Counted from the first letter of the stretch, positions 11,970 through 23,627 are shown. The stretch is DNA of 64,000 bases from Enterobacter sp. EA-1 (GCA_002886105.1 CP025776.1:992001-1056000); one strand, 5' to 3'. Notes: generated by a model from the sequence alone, not told the origin. Numbers and translations: made by a program.

Positions 11970-13795
11970 GCATGACGACCTTATTACGTGAAGCGGCACA
12001 GCAGAAGTTGCTGCGTCCGCTGGACGTCCAGTTGCCCTTACTGTGGCCACCGAAGATGAGCCCGCCGTGATGCTGGCGGCTGCGTTGCTCAGTCATGAAG
12101 CGGGGAAGGGCATGTCTGCCTGCCGCTGGCGCGTCTTACGCCTGAGTCGTTCACTCACCCTTCTACGCTACTGGCGCAATTGTTTGAATGTGCCGGGCAA
12201 CCGGATGACTGGCAGGCAACGTTGTTGGCATCGCCTGCCGTTAGCGAGGGGGGATGCCGCCACGCCGTTGATCCTGACCGACGAGCGCCTTTACCTTAAC
12301 CGGATGTGGTGCAACGAACGGCAGGTCGCCGCATTCTTTGCACAAGAGAACACGCCGCTGGCGGTTGATGAGACGCGCCTGACGCAGGCACTTGCGTCGC
12401 TATTTCCGGCAAGCGATGACGTCAACTGGCAGAAAGTGGCCGCCGCTGTGGCATTAACCCGGCGGATTTCGGTGATTTCCGGGGGGCCGAACCGGCAAAA
12501 CCACCACCGTGGCTAAACTGCTGGCTGCGCTGGTGCAGATGGTTGAAGGCGACAAGTGCCGTATCCGCCTCGCAGCACCCACCGGTAAAGCCGCCGCGCG
12601 ATTAACCGAGTCGCTGGGTAATGCCCTGCGCCAGCTGGCGTTGAATGAGCAACAAAAGCGATGCTGCCCGATGAGGCCAGCACGCTGCATCGATTATTGG
12701 GTGCGCAGCCGGGCAGCCAGCGCTTGCGCCATCATGCGGGTAACCCGCTGCATCTCGATGTGCTGGTCGTTGACGAAGCCTCAATGATCGATTTGCCGAT
12801 GATGTCGCGGTTGATTGACGCGCTACCGCCGCATGCCCGGGTGATTTTCCTTGGCGATCGCGATCAACTGGCGTCGGTGGAAGCCGGTGCTGTGCTGGGG
12901 GATATCTGCGCGTGGGTTAACGCCGGTTACACGGCGGAACGCGCGGCCCAATTGACGCGCCTGACCGGCTGCGAGGTACCGGCGGGGAGACGGGCGTGCT
13001 GCCAGCGCACTGCGCGACAGCTTGTGTCTGCTGCAAAAAGCTATCGTTTCGGCAGCGATTCCGGCATCGGTCAGCTTGCTGCTGCGGTAAACCGGGGGGA
13101 TAAATCCGCCACCCGTGCCGTATTCGGGCAGGGGTTTAGCGATATTGAGCATAAGCCGTTACACACCACGGAAGAGTATCAGCAGATGCTGGATGATGCC
13201 CTTTCTGGTTACGCCCGTTATCTCTCACTGGTACACAGCAATGCGGCGCCTGCAGAGGTGATCGCGGCGTTTGGCGAATACCAGTTGCTGTGCGCATTGC
13301 GGGAAGGACCGTTCGGCGTAAGCGGCTTGAATGAGCGACTTGAGCTGGCGCTGTCACGCCAGCGGCAGATTACGCGCTCGCCGCATTCCCGCTGGTATCA
13401 CGGGCGACCGGTAATGATCGCGCGTAATGACTCATCGCTGGGGCTGTTTAACGGCGACATCGGCATTGCGCTCGATCAGGGGCAGGGGATCCGCGTCTGG
13501 TTTCCGCTGCCGGATGGCACCATCAAATCGGTGCAGCCGGGGCGTTTACCGGATCACGACACCGCACCGGGCGATGACCGTGCATAAGTCGCAGGGATCG
13601 GAATTCGATCACGCCGCGCTGATCCTGCCGCAGCAGATCGTACCGGTAGTGACGCGTGAGCTGGTCTATACCGCGATTACCCGTGCGCGCAAGCGCTTAT
13701 CGCTGTATGCGGACGAGCGTGTGCTGATGCAGGCCATCACCACCCGTACGGAGCGGCGCAGCGGTCTGGAGGCGTTATTTCGTCGGCTTATGTAA
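11966..13795 (+). CDS. recD: Exonuclease V subunit RecD (5'-3' helicase)
   Basis: The SF1B helicase of RecBCD, about 609 residues. ATG 11966 overlaps the recB stop (ATGA). Landmarks: the Walker A region ISGGPGTGKTTT around 12470-12515, seen broken because a CCTGG site has lost bases; [16 protein letters not shown]; the Walker B-like [15 protein letters not shown] near 12760; and the C-terminal [20 protein letters not shown] and [19 protein letters not shown], typical of RecD/UvrD-like helicase 2B domains. The last residues are LFRRLM. The frame is broken in about five places, mostly near CCWGG or homopolymers. Confidence 0.92.
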
Positions 13796-13816
13796 CCCCC
13801 CGCAGAACGCGGGGGG
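13796..13816. terminator. GC-rich hairpin between convergent recD and argA
   Basis: A perfect inverted repeat (CCCCCCGC, loop AGAA-C, GCGGGGGG) lies directly after the recD stop and before the argA stop on the other strand. It lacks a T run, so termination activity is inferred from position and stability. Confidence 0.5.
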
Positions 13817-13822
13817 AGAGGA

Positions 13823-15157
13823 TCAGGTGAGATCCGCCATCAGCACTTTGGAGCGGCGCTGATAGTTGTACATCTGCTTTTACTTTCCGGCAGGGAGTCG
13901 ATGTCCACGGGCGTAAACCCGCGCTCCACCGGAACCAGTGAATGCTGCGGGTAGTCAGGACAAACAGTTTTGCCAGTCCCATTTGTTTCGCCTGTGCCGC
14001 CACGCGCTCCAGTAGCATCTCGCCGCGTGAAGAACTGCGGTAGTCCGGATGCACCGCCACACAGGCCATTTCGCCAATCTTCTCTTCCGGGAACGGATAA
14101 AGTGCCGCGCAGGCAATGGTCAGGTTATCGCGCTCAATAATGGTGAACTTGTCGATCTCCATTTCCAGCTGTTCGCGGGAGCGGCGCACCGAGGATGCCC
14201 TGTTGCTCCAGCGGACGGATCAGCTCGAGAATCCCGCCAATGTCGTTAATGGTCGCACGACGGATCTGCTCGGCGCTCTCCATCACAATCTGCGTACCAA
14301 TCCCGTCGCGCGAGAAGAGTTCCTGCAACAGGGTGCCATCTTCCTGATAGCTGATTAAGTGGCTACGGCGCACGCCGCCGGCGAGCTTTCACCGCACCGC
14401 GCAGGAAACGCACGGTGCCGGAGTAGTAATCTCCACGCTCTTCCAGCACGTCCACGCGTGCCACCGGGCTTCGTTAGGGAACAGCTCAGAGACGATTTCG
14501 CCGTCGTCGTTCATTACACCCTGCGAGGAGCAAAAACCGATCATTTTTCCGCTTTCAGTTTGATCGCAAGCTGAGTGGCGATCTCTTCGGAAGTCAGGTT
14601 AAAGCTTTCGCCGGTAACGGACACGGCAACCGGGCCCATCAGAACAATCGCGCCGCTATCGAGCTGGCGATGGATCGCTTCTTCATCAATACGGCGAATA
14701 CGTCCGCTGTGGCAGTAATCAACGCCATCATCCACGCCCAGCGGCTGCGCGATAATAAAGTTGCCGCTCACCACATTTATATGCGCGCCCTGCAACGGCG
14801 TGTTGTTGAGGCCTCATAGAAAGGCGTGCGGTGATATCCAGTTGCAACAGGCCTGCTGCCTGCTTCACCAGTTCCAGCGTTTTGGCGTCGGTAACACGGG
14901 TATTTTTATGGTAAATCGGTTCATGATGATGTTCGGCAAGATTCGCGTCGATTTGCGGACGCGCACCGTAGACCACCACCAGCCGGATACCCGAGGCTGT
15001 GCAGCAGACCGATGTCATTGACAATACTGGAAAAGTTTTCATGCTCAATGGCTTCACCGCCAAGCATAATGACAAACGTTTTTCCCCGATGAGCATTAAT
15101 ATAGGGAACTGAATGGCGAAATCCCTGTACCAGTTCGGTTCTGCGTTCCTTTACCAC
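13823..15157 (-). CDS. argA: N-acetylglutamate synthase
   Basis: First enzyme of arginine biosynthesis: acetyl-CoA plus glutamate gives N-acetylglutamate. About 443 residues. The N-terminal amino-acid-kinase-like domain has [15 protein letters not shown] and [19 protein letters not shown]; the C-terminal GNAT acetyltransferase domain has [16 protein letters not shown], the acetyl-CoA loop. The start is GTG at 15157 ([12 protein letters not shown]), also GTG in E. coli. Convergent with recD and divergent from amiC. Frameshifts at about 14175, 14370, 14530, 14810 and 15000 are indels. Expected to be feedback-inhibited by arginine and repressed by ArgR. Confidence 0.93.
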
Positions 15158-15169
15158 GGCCTACCCTCA

Positions 15170-15206
15170 CTGCATGATTATTCGTAATTTGTGTATTTTT
15201 ATTCTT
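15170..15206 (-). promoter_or_regulatory. Probable tandem ArgR boxes upstream of argA
   Basis: Two adjacent imperfect AT-rich palindromes resembling the ARG box consensus (TGAATnnnnATTCA): AGAATAAAAATACA and CGAATAATCATGCA on the minus strand, about 3 bases apart and 13-50 bases upstream of the argA GTG. Pairs of ARG boxes at this spacing are the normal ArgR-hexamer target in enteric bacteria. The matches are imperfect. Confidence 0.5.
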
Positions 15207-15383
15207 TTCTGGCACCGTGCGCAAGTGCAAAATTTTTCAGCAAACAATAAACCTGCGCCGATAAAGCCATTAGCCAGACATATGTTTACCCTTTAATAGA
15301 TGACAGTTTATGCGTCATTCGTTAAAGTTTTCGGTCAATTCTGACGTTCATTACTATTTCCAGTTTAATTGCTCGGGAGAAGC

Positions 15384-16633
15384 ATGTCGGGAAGTCAATC
15401 AGCGCTGAGTCGCCGCAGATTATTAAAAGGGGCGGGGGCCATGTGGTTATTAAGCGTGAGCCAGTCGGTCTGGCCGCAGTCAGCCGTGGTGGCGGTTCGC
15501 GTGTGGCCCGCCTCAACCTACACACGCGTGACGGTGGAGTCTAACCCGGTCATTAAATATAAGCAGTTTGCGCTGAGTAATCCTGACCGGCTGGTGGTGG
15601 ATCTCGAAGGCGTGCATCTTAATTCCGTGCTGAAAGGCATGGGCGCACAAATTCGCGGTGACGATCCCTATATTAAATCGGCTCGCGTGGGTCAGTTCGA
15701 TCCGCAAACGGTGCGGATGGTGTTTGAACTGAAACAAAACATCACTCCACAGCTGTTTGCGCTGGCGCCGGTTGCCGGATTTAAAGAGCGCCCGGTGATG
15801 GACCTTTATCCGGCGAATGCGAAAGATGTGCAGGATCCGCTGCTGGCTTTGCTGGAAGAGTACAACAAAGGCGATCTCGATAACCGGTGCCGCCAGCCGA
15901 AAGCGGCCCGCAACCGGGCAAAGCCGGGCGCGATCGACCGATTGTGATCATGCTCGATCCTCGGGCACGGCGGTGAAGATCCGGGGGCGACGGGCAAATA
16001 TCACACCCGCGAAAAGACGTGGTGCTGCAAATTGCTCGCCGTCTGCATGCGCTGATCGAAAAAGAAAGCAATATGAAGGCCTACATGACGCGCAACGAGG
16101 ATGTGTTTATCCCGTTGAAGGTGCGTGTTGCTAAAGCGCAGAAACAGCGCGCGGACCTGTTTGTTTCGATTCATGCAGACGCATTCAGTAGCCGCCAGCC
16201 CAGCGGGTCGTCGGTGTTTGCGCTCTCCACCAAAGGGGCGACCAGTACCGCCGCGAAATACCTCGCCGATACGCAAAACGCGGCTGACCTGATAGGCGGC
16301 GTCAGTAAGAGCGGCGATCGCTATCTGGACCACACCATGTTTGATATGGTGCAGTCACTGACCATTAACGACAGCCTGAAGTTTGGCAAAGCGGTGCTTA
16401 ACCGTCTTGGCACGGTCAATAACCTGCATAAGAACCGGGTGGAACAGGCAGGGTTTGCGGTGCTGAAAGCGCCGGACATTCCGTCGATTCTGGTCGAAAC
16501 CGCGTTTATCAGTAACGTGGAAGAGGAGCGTAAGCTTAAGACCGCCAAGTTCCAGCAGGAAGTGGCAGAGTCGATTCTGGCGGGGATAAAGGCCTATTTC
16601 GCGGATGGCGCGACGCTGGCAAGAAGGCAATAA
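15384..16633 (+). CDS. amiC: N-acetylmuramoyl-L-alanine amidase AmiC
   Basis: A zinc amidase that cleaves septal peptidoglycan during cell separation; it is activated by NlpD, which is encoded at 38875 in this window. The N-terminus [20 protein letters not shown] carries a twin-arginine export signal. The AMIN domain follows ([15 protein letters not shown]). The Amidase_3 domain has [12 protein letters not shown] (zinc histidine), FVSIHADAF and [10 protein letters not shown] with the catalytic glutamate. About 416 residues. Three frameshifts: 15883 and 15958 are CCWGG sites, and about 16010 is an A run. ATG 15384 follows GGGAG; the ATG at 15369 would extend beyond the Tat signal. Confidence 0.93.
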
Positions 16634-16638
16634 AAACA

Positions 16639-16660
16639 GGCGCCCTAAGGCGCCATTTTT
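16639..16660 (+). terminator. Terminator after amiC
   Basis: GGCGCC-CTAA-GGCGCC followed by ATTTTT, six bases after the amiC stop: a strong rho-independent terminator. A similar hairpin stands at 21128-21149 on the other side of the inserted NTPase gene. Confidence 0.85.
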
Positions 16661-16724
16661 ATAACAACGTGTTTATAACAATAAGTGACCCGGCAACGAA
16701 AGGATTAAGCAGGAACCCGCCACT

Positions 16725-19700
16725 ATGCGTAGCGATAATAAAAAAGGTAACCAGCAAGCCATTCAACGCACTTTCCGTAAACTTTCCGCCGAGGATGCGA
16801 CGGATATCCATCGCCTCGCGGCATTGTTATCTCCTCGGCATGCCGGGTGTGATGACATGGCCAGTGCTTCTTCAGTCCCCGCGTATTCTTATCATTGCCG
16901 AAGCCGGAGCAGGAAAAACCTATGAGTGCCAACAGCAACAAGAGGCGCTAAAAAGCGACAGGAGAGTCGGCCTTTTTCTTGAGCTTGCTGTTCTTGCACA
17001 AACAGAACTGCTGGAGATGTTTGATCATGAAGGGCAGCAACAGTTTGAGACCGGCTGAGTTCAGAATCGGCTATCGCCACTTTCTTTCTGGATGCGATTG
17101 ACGAGTTAAAACTTACCCTTGGTTCTTTCGAACAGGCACTACGTCGGCTAAACCGGGCGTTGAAAGGGCAACTTGCGCGGGCCAGAATAGTCATCACGAC
17201 GCGTCCGATTCGTATTGAACAACAACTCATCGAAAAATATTTGCCGGTGCCAAAAGCGCGGCTGAATATAACGCCAGCACCTTTGCAGCCATTGCTATCG
17301 ACCCGCATCAAATCAGGGAGGAGAAGGAAGAGGTACCCACCGGGTTGCATGTTGGTTTAATGCCATTGAATAACCTTCAAATACGCGAGATGGCCACCAG
17401 CCAGCGCGTTGTCGATGTTGAGCGCTTCATGGAGGATATTCACCGGAGAAACGCTGAGGAGTTTGCACGGCGCCCGCAGGACTTAATTGAGCTTTGCAGC
17501 AGCTGGGCTGGGTCCCGGCGTATCCGGACACATCGGGAACAGGTTGCACATGACATTGCGATAAAACTACGTCCGAATCCAGACCGTTCTGAACACGTTG
17601 CGTTATCAGACGACAAGGCACTGGAAGGCGCGCGCAAATTGGCACTGGCAGCCCTGCTTAGCCGGAAGTTGACCCTCCGTCACAGCGCTGAATCAAATTT
17701 GGGAGATGCGGGAGAACAAGCGCTGGATGTGAATACCCTTCTCTCCGACTGGACAAAGGATGAGCGGCAGGTATTGCTTGAGCGCCCATTATTTGGCTTC
17801 GCCAGTTATGGGCGGGTACGTTTTCATCATCGTTCCGTGATCGAATACCTTGCGGCAGAACAGATTCGCGTCCTGCTTGAAAAAGGGCTAGCGGTGAAAG
17901 CGGCAAAACGGTTGCTGTTCACGAGAACGATGCAGGGTAATGAAATTATACGCCCTACAATGCGTCCTGTTGCGGCATGGCTGGCCGGTTGTGATCCTCG
18001 CTTTTTTGATGAAGTGATTCGACGTGAGCCTGAAGTCTTACTGAATTCTGCCGATCCGCAACAGCTCGATCCTCATCAGCGACAAAAAAGCGCTACAAGC
18101 TTATGTTGATCGTTACGGCTGTGGCGGATGGCGTGGGCTTGAGGTTCCTGAAATCAACGCCCGCCGTTTTGTCTCTACCGATTTGAGTGAGCTGATTAAT
18201 AAACTTTGGCAACGAGGCATTGAAAATAAAGAGATTCGGGTCTTTTACTGAAGCTGATTGAAACTGGGCCGCTCCCGGCGTGCGAACATATTCCCCGGGA
18301 AGTCGCACTGGCGGATGAAACGGCCATAGACGAGCGTTATGACGCAGTCGATGCGCTGGTTGCGCTTAATTCACCCGCCTTGCAGTCTGTCGTCTTACGC
18401 ATGGAGACACGGCCTGATATCTGGAATGGCCATATGCTCCAGCATATGATTTGCCGTTTGTTCCCCAGTCATATGGATATGGACCAACTCCTTCCGTTAT
18501 TGATGCGAACCGAGTCAAGCGCACATGTCGTTAGCGATCTCAGCTGGCGTCTGCCGGGCATTGTTTCGGCAAAAGATTTTCCGGAGTCATTACTGGAGCC
18601 TCTATGTGAACGTTTGACCGAATGTATCCTTGATGGCGCTATATGGGACAAAACAGCCCGGCGTAAGGTGGTACCGCGTGTGCACCCGGTTGCTGCACTG
18701 GCACAAGTCTGCTCCCGGCTGCTTGAGAACGGTGAACGTAAAGAACATGTTTTTCGTTCCGTCGCGGTGGCGTTCTACTTGCGGGACGAATATCGCTATC
18801 GCAATGACGCTTATCAAAACCTGCGAGCGGCTATTAATAAGCTTTCCGGTCGCGAGCGCGAATCCCTTTTCTGGGCCAGTGATGCCTTAAGTCAGATTTT
18901 CCACCCAGAAGAAAACGCTTTTCAACGGATGCTGGCTGCGACGAGTGAGGGGGCAATCACACCAGAGCCTGAACGGGATAGCGAGTGGATTATCGCCTGC
19001 CTGACAGACAAGCCACGCCCGTTAGAAGATCGGGAGATGCTGCTGGAAGTGGCTATTCGCTTTTATGCCCAACGGCACTCTCTTTTCATGAATATCTGGA
19101 ACACCTCAAGTCCTGCGTCGCCGATACGCCAGCCCTTGTTGCTGATCTCAACAAGGTGTTACAACGAAGGCATGTGTTTGATCCTGTATTTGCCGAGTCT
19201 GAACGACAATCTGCCCTTGATGAGCAGCAACGCAATGATCGTAAAGCACAAGCGATGGCGAGCTGGATTGATCTGTGGAACGAGATCAGCGATAACCCGG
19301 ACCGGGCATTTAGCCGGATTGCGTCGATACCACAATAAAAAAAACTGTGGCATGTTATGGAAAGCACTGAAAGTCATGGCCGGGCAACCGGGTGGAACCG
19401 TGCTTTTCTGGAAAATCATTTTGGTAAAGAGACAGCCGATCGGGTACGGGCTGCGCTGATACCGTTTTGGCGACGAGAACGGCCCGGTTTGGGTATGGAA
19501 GTTAAACCCGAAGACAGAAATGTGGTCTACAGACGGTGGCAATGGGGTTTCGCCGCCATTTTTGCTGAATCCGAAGACCCCGACTGGGCACGAAAGCTTT
19601 CGCCTGCTGAAGCCGAAAACGCCGCGCGTTATGTGCCGATTGGGTATGGCAGCTTTCCCTCATGGCTTGAGGCGCTGGTGATTGCCCATCCAACGGCGGT

Positions 19701-21073
19701 CAGCAGTACGTTAGGGGCTCAACTGACGTTCGAATTAACGCTACCTTCGCCTTCGCCCATTCTTCACGGACTCGAATATGCGACGCCAACAATCGCCGCG
19801 ATTTTTGTGCCTTGTTTACGCCAGTGGCTTGAGCAGAATGCCAGCAGTACGGGTAATAAAGAAGACCCGACGCGGGCAAAACAACGCTTAAAGCGCGTTC
19901 TTGACGTATTGATCCAACATGGTGATCCAGAGGTGGTTGAGCAAATCCGTTTACTGGCGCGTAAACGGCTTCCGACGCACTGTCGGTAGATTTGAACGCG
20001 TCTGGGTGGCGGCGTTATTGCAGTTGGAACCGACTACCGGGGTGGAAAAGCTGGAACGTATTCTGGCAAAGATCCCTGTGAGTAAAGATTCTGCTGCGCT
20101 TGATTGGTTTGGCGAACTCTTCGACACGCATCATCTCAATGCTCCGGTCAATCTGTCGCAGCCGGGGTTCACACCGGAGTTATTACTGCACTGGTCCGGC
20201 TGGCTTACATACATATCCGCCGGGAAGATGATCCTTGGCACGAAGGAAGCTGGACACCCGATCGTCGTGATTACGCACAAAGTGGTCGGGACGTGATTCT
20301 GTCTGCCTTACTAAATACAACCGGGTCATCTGCATGGTCAGCCCGCATCGCGTTGAGTCAGGATCCTTTGTTTGCTGATTTTAGCGCAAGAGCATTAGCT
20401 ATAACGCTGGAGAAGGCTGCGCAAGAAGCTGATAGTGACGCGTTAAGCGAAAGCAATATTGCCGGGCTTTATGGCGGCCACGACCTCCCTCCAGCCAGTA
20501 GTGAAAGTATATTTACACTGCTATGCGATCGTCTGGATGATCTGGATGAACTTTTGCTGTCAGATGTTTCTCCACGTGAAAGCTGGGCTGGCATCCGTGA
20601 TGAGCGCGTTATGCGACGCGAAATTGCGCGTGAATTGCGTAATAGTGCAAGAAAGAGTTATACCGTCGATCAAGAATCGGCCACCGCTGATGAGAAGGAA
20701 ACCGACATCCGCTTGCGATCGCTTGCTGGGCCGCAGGCTGTTATTGAACTCAAAATTGGCGAGAAACCCCCGTTCAGCGAATGACTTACGTGCAGCATTG
20801 TCGGAACAACTCGTCACTAAGTACATGGCTTCGGATGAGTGCCGGGCAGGGTGTTTGATGATTATGATTGCCAGCAACAAAAACTGGCAAAATCCGGATA
20901 ACGCCAAGAAAATGAACTTCGGGCAGCTGATCGAATGGTTGAATGATGAGGCAATGCGTCTTGTTGAAACGCTGGGCTATGGTATGCAGCTCAAGGTTAA
21001 GGGATTCGATTTGCGTCCCAGATTAGCGACTGAAAAGGACGCAAAGATAGCGTCATCACGTAAAAAGAAGTAA
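16725..21073 (+). CDS. STAND/NACHT-type NTPase with C-terminal PD-(D/E)xK nuclease-like domain (putative defence protein)
   Basis: One long gene of about 1450 codons, seen as nine or more shifted pieces that join in order. Starts MRSDNKKGNQQAIQRTF; ATG 16725 has AGGA upstream. Corrected features: Walker A AEAGAGKT (16898-16918), Walker B FFLDAIDELK (near 17085), sensor ITTRP (near 17195), and FHHRSVIEYLAAEQ (near 17825), a motif after the winged helix of NACHT/STAND ATPases. Then about 900 residues of mostly helical sequence without recognised motifs, possibly HEAT-like. Near the end TDIRL (D at 20704) and VIELKIGEK (E-L-K at 20746-20754), followed by SANDLRAALSEQLVTKYM, match the D-x(n)-E-x-K pattern and QL helix of restriction-endonuclease-fold nucleases. 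I do not know a named family. STAND proteins in this position are often anti-phage sensors; the function here is inferred. Frame breaks at 16831 and 17050 are CCTGG sites, so the gene is probably functional. Confidence 0.75.
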
Positions 21074-21127
21074 AACGAAAGGGAAATAACATTTAATGGG
21101 TGGGATTTATTAGCAACGAGACAACAG

Positions 21128-21156
21128 AATGGCGCTGAAAAGCGCCATTTTCTTTA
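21128..21156. terminator. Hairpin terminator downstream of the NTPase gene
   Basis: AATGGCGCT-GAAA-AGCGCCATT followed by TTCTTT, 55 bases after the NTPase stop. It probably ends the NTPase transcript and can also act on the opposite strand (T-rich on one side, A-rich on the other). It closely resembles the amiC terminator. Confidence 0.7.
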
Positions 21157-21205
21157 CACGCTTCTGGTTTTTACACAGGTTTCTTTTTTACAAACCGCAG
21201 AAACA

Positions 21206-21227
21206 AAAAACACCCGTTAAGGTGTTT
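21206..21227 (-). terminator. Terminator of the tRNA-fMet transcript
   Basis: On the minus strand AAACACC-TTAAC-GGTGTTT is followed by a T run. It lies directly downstream of the two minus-strand tRNA genes and matches a rho-independent terminator. Confidence 0.75.
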
Positions 21228-21234
21228 ATTGTGT

Positions 21235-21307
<73 letters not shown>

Positions 21308-21357
21308 TCCGTCTGTTTACACTTCCATCATGTAAACTTTTTTCTTCACATTTTAAT

Positions 21358-21435
<78 letters not shown>

Positions 21436-21447
21436 TCCGTGGATGCG

Positions 21448-21477
21448 CACTATACGCTGCAAACTTTTGATGCAACC
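21448..21477 (-). promoter_or_regulatory. Probable promoter of the tRNA-fMet pair
   Basis: On the minus strand GTTGCA, 16 bases, then TATAGT, followed by a GC-rich stretch (GCGCATCC) before the tRNA. This suits a strong stable-RNA promoter with a stringent-type discriminator. Position directly upstream of the tRNA 5' end supports the call. Confidence 0.5.
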
Positions 21478-21641
21478 TTTTTTTGCCCCAATGCGTAATT
21501 AGCTGAGATTATGTGTAAAAAACAATACAATTAGTTTGTTTTTTGAACGAAATTTGTGTTGGGTTGCGCTGGCGCATTTCATTAGCGAGTGGGGTTTGTT
21601 ATCTTCACCTCGCTCCAGGTTAATTCAGAAGATGAGAGAGA

Positions 21642-22736
21642 ATGAAAGGACGTTGGGTTAAGTACGCACTCACGGGAGCGATGGTTGCTATCCTCGCAGC
21701 CTGTACTTCTAAACCGACCGATCGCGGTCAACAGTATAAAGACGGGAAATTTTCCCAGCCGTTTTCCCCGGTCAACCAGCCTGACGCCGTAGGCGCGCCA
21801 ATCAATGCCGGTGATTTCTCCGAGCAGGTGAGCCAGATCCGCAGCGCCTCGCCGCGCCTCTATAGCAGCCAAAGCAACATTTATAACGCTATCCAGAGTG
21901 GCTACGAGCCGGGGCGATACGCGCGCGTTGCGTCAGTACGGCCTCGATGCCTCGGCAGATGGAAGGCACAGATAACTACGGCAACGTGCAGTTCACCGGT
22001 TATTACACCCCTGTGATACAGGCGCGCCACACCCGCCGAGGGCGAATTCCAGTACCCTATCTATCGTATGCCGTCCAAACGCGGCCGGTTACCGTCCCGT
22101 GCCGAAATCTATGCCGGTGCGCTGAGTGACAGCTATGTGCTGGCCTACAGCAACTCACTGATGGATAACTTCATTATGGATGTGCAGGGCAGCGGCTATA
22201 TTGATTTTGGCGACGGCAGCCCGCTTAACTTCTTCAGCTATGGCGGGAAAACGGCCATGCTTACCGCAGTATCGGTAAGGTGCTGATCGATCGCGGTGAA
22301 GTGAAGAAAGAAGATATGTCGATGCAGGCCATCCGGGAATGGGGTGAGAAGCACAGTGAATCAGAAGTGCGTGCGTTACTGGAAGAGAACGCCTCATTCG
22401 TGTTCTTTAAGCCGCAATCCTCGGGCGCCGGTAAAGGTGCCAGTGCGGTACCGCTGGTTGGCCGCGCCTCTGTGGCCTCCGATCGTAGCGTGATCCCTCC
22501 GGGTACGACGCTGCTGGCGGAAGTGCCGCAGCTTGATAACAACGGCAAATTTAACGGCCAGTATGAGCTGCGACTGATGGTCGCGCTGGATGTTGGCGGC
22601 GCGATAAAAGGCCAGCACTTTGATATTTACCAGGATTGGCCCGGATGCTGGTCACCGCGCCGGATGGTATAACCATTATGGTCGTGTCTGGGTGCTGAAA
22701 AATGCACCGGGCGCTGGCGGCGTGTTCAGCGGCTGA
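21642..22736 (+). CDS. mltA: Membrane-bound lytic murein transglycosylase A
   Basis: An outer-membrane lipoprotein that cleaves glycan strands of peptidoglycan to 1,6-anhydro products. The N-terminus MKGRWVKYALTGAMVAILAAC has a lipobox LAAC. Conserved blocks: FTGYYTPVIQARHTR, NSLMDNFIMDVQGSGYIDFGDGSP (two pieces), FVFFKPQ, and PPGTTLLAEVP with the C-terminal 3D-domain aspartates near ALDVGGAIKG. About 364 residues. Frameshifts at about 21903, 21945, 22038, 22250, 22425 and 22635; the last adjoins a CCAGG site. The tail is GAGGVFSG then TGA 22734-22736. Confidence 0.92.
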
Positions 22737-22747
22737 GTGTGATAGAA

Positions 22748-22778
22748 CTCCCCCCTCTCCCGATTCCGGGAGAGGGGA
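22748..22778. repeat. Palindromic intergenic repeat after mltA
   Basis: CCCCTCTCCCG-ATT-CCGGGAGAGGGG forms a stable hairpin between mltA and tcdA. It belongs to the same CCCTCTCCC/GGGAGAGGG family as the cluster at 44042-44192, apparently a dispersed enterobacterial repeat. It may also work as a transcript-stabilising stem. Confidence 0.65.
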
Positions 22779-22810
22779 ACCCTATCTTTATTCTTCATGT
22801 CTGAGGTTTT

Positions 22811-23627
22811 ATGTCTGTTGTCATCAGCGACGACTTTGGCGCCAGCGCTTTGGCGGTACAGCGCGTTTATACGGTGAAAATGCACTGCAATGGTTTGCCG
22901 ACGCGCATATTTGTGTGGTGGGCATTGGCGGTGTTGGCTCTCGGGCAGCGGAAGCGCTGGCCGAGGACCGGAATCGGTGCGATTACGCTGATTGATATGG
23001 ACGATGTGTGCGTGACCAATACCAACCGTCAGATCCATGCCTTGCGTGACAACGTGGGCACTGGCGAAAGCGGAAGTGATGGCGGATCGCATCCGGCAGA
23101 TCAATCCGGAGTGTGTGGTGACGGTCGTTGATGATTTCGTCACTGCCGACAACGTGGCGCAACTGATGGATCAAGGCTTCCAGCTACGTGATTGATGCTA
23201 TCGACAGCGTGCGCCCGAAAGCGGCATTGATCGCCTACTGCCGTCAGAAACAAGATCCCGTTGGTCACCACCGGCGGTGCGGGTGGGCAGATCGATCCGA
23301 CGCAGATCCAGTGTAAGCGATCTGGCGAAAACCATTCAGGATCCGCTGGCGGCGAAACTCCGTGAGCGGCTGAAAAGCGACTTTGGTGTGGTAAAAACAG
23401 CAAAGGCAAGCTTGGCGTGGACTGTGTTTTTCTACCGAAGCGCTGGTGTATCCGCAGGCGGATGGCTCCGTATGCGCGATGAAAAGCACGGCAGAAGGGC
23501 CAAAACGTATGGATTGCGCATCCGGTTTTGGCGCTGCGACAATGGTTACCGCAACCTTTGGTTTTGTTGCGGTGTCCCATGCGCTGAAAAAACTGATGGC
23601 AAAGCAGAACGTCAGGCCAGCGCCTGA
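22811..23627 (+). CDS. tcdA: tRNA threonylcarbamoyladenosine dehydratase
   Basis: An E1-like ATP-dependent enzyme that cyclises t6A37 in tRNA to ct6A, also known as CsdL. Corrected pieces give MSVVISDDF..., [12 protein letters not shown] (ATP-binding glycine loop), [40 protein letters not shown] and [16 protein letters not shown]. About 269 residues when joined, with breaks near 22835, 22965, 23060, 23180, 23245, 23315, 23400 and 23425. The stop TGA 23625-23627 overlaps the end of csdE on the other strand. The neighbouring csdA/csdE supply the sulfur-transfer partners known to interact with it. Confidence 0.9.

Noticed and set aside
2015-13795. recC, ptrA, recB and recD as pseudogenes
   Set aside because: All fragments join in order to full-length conserved proteins and breaks follow the window-wide Dcm/homopolymer error pattern.
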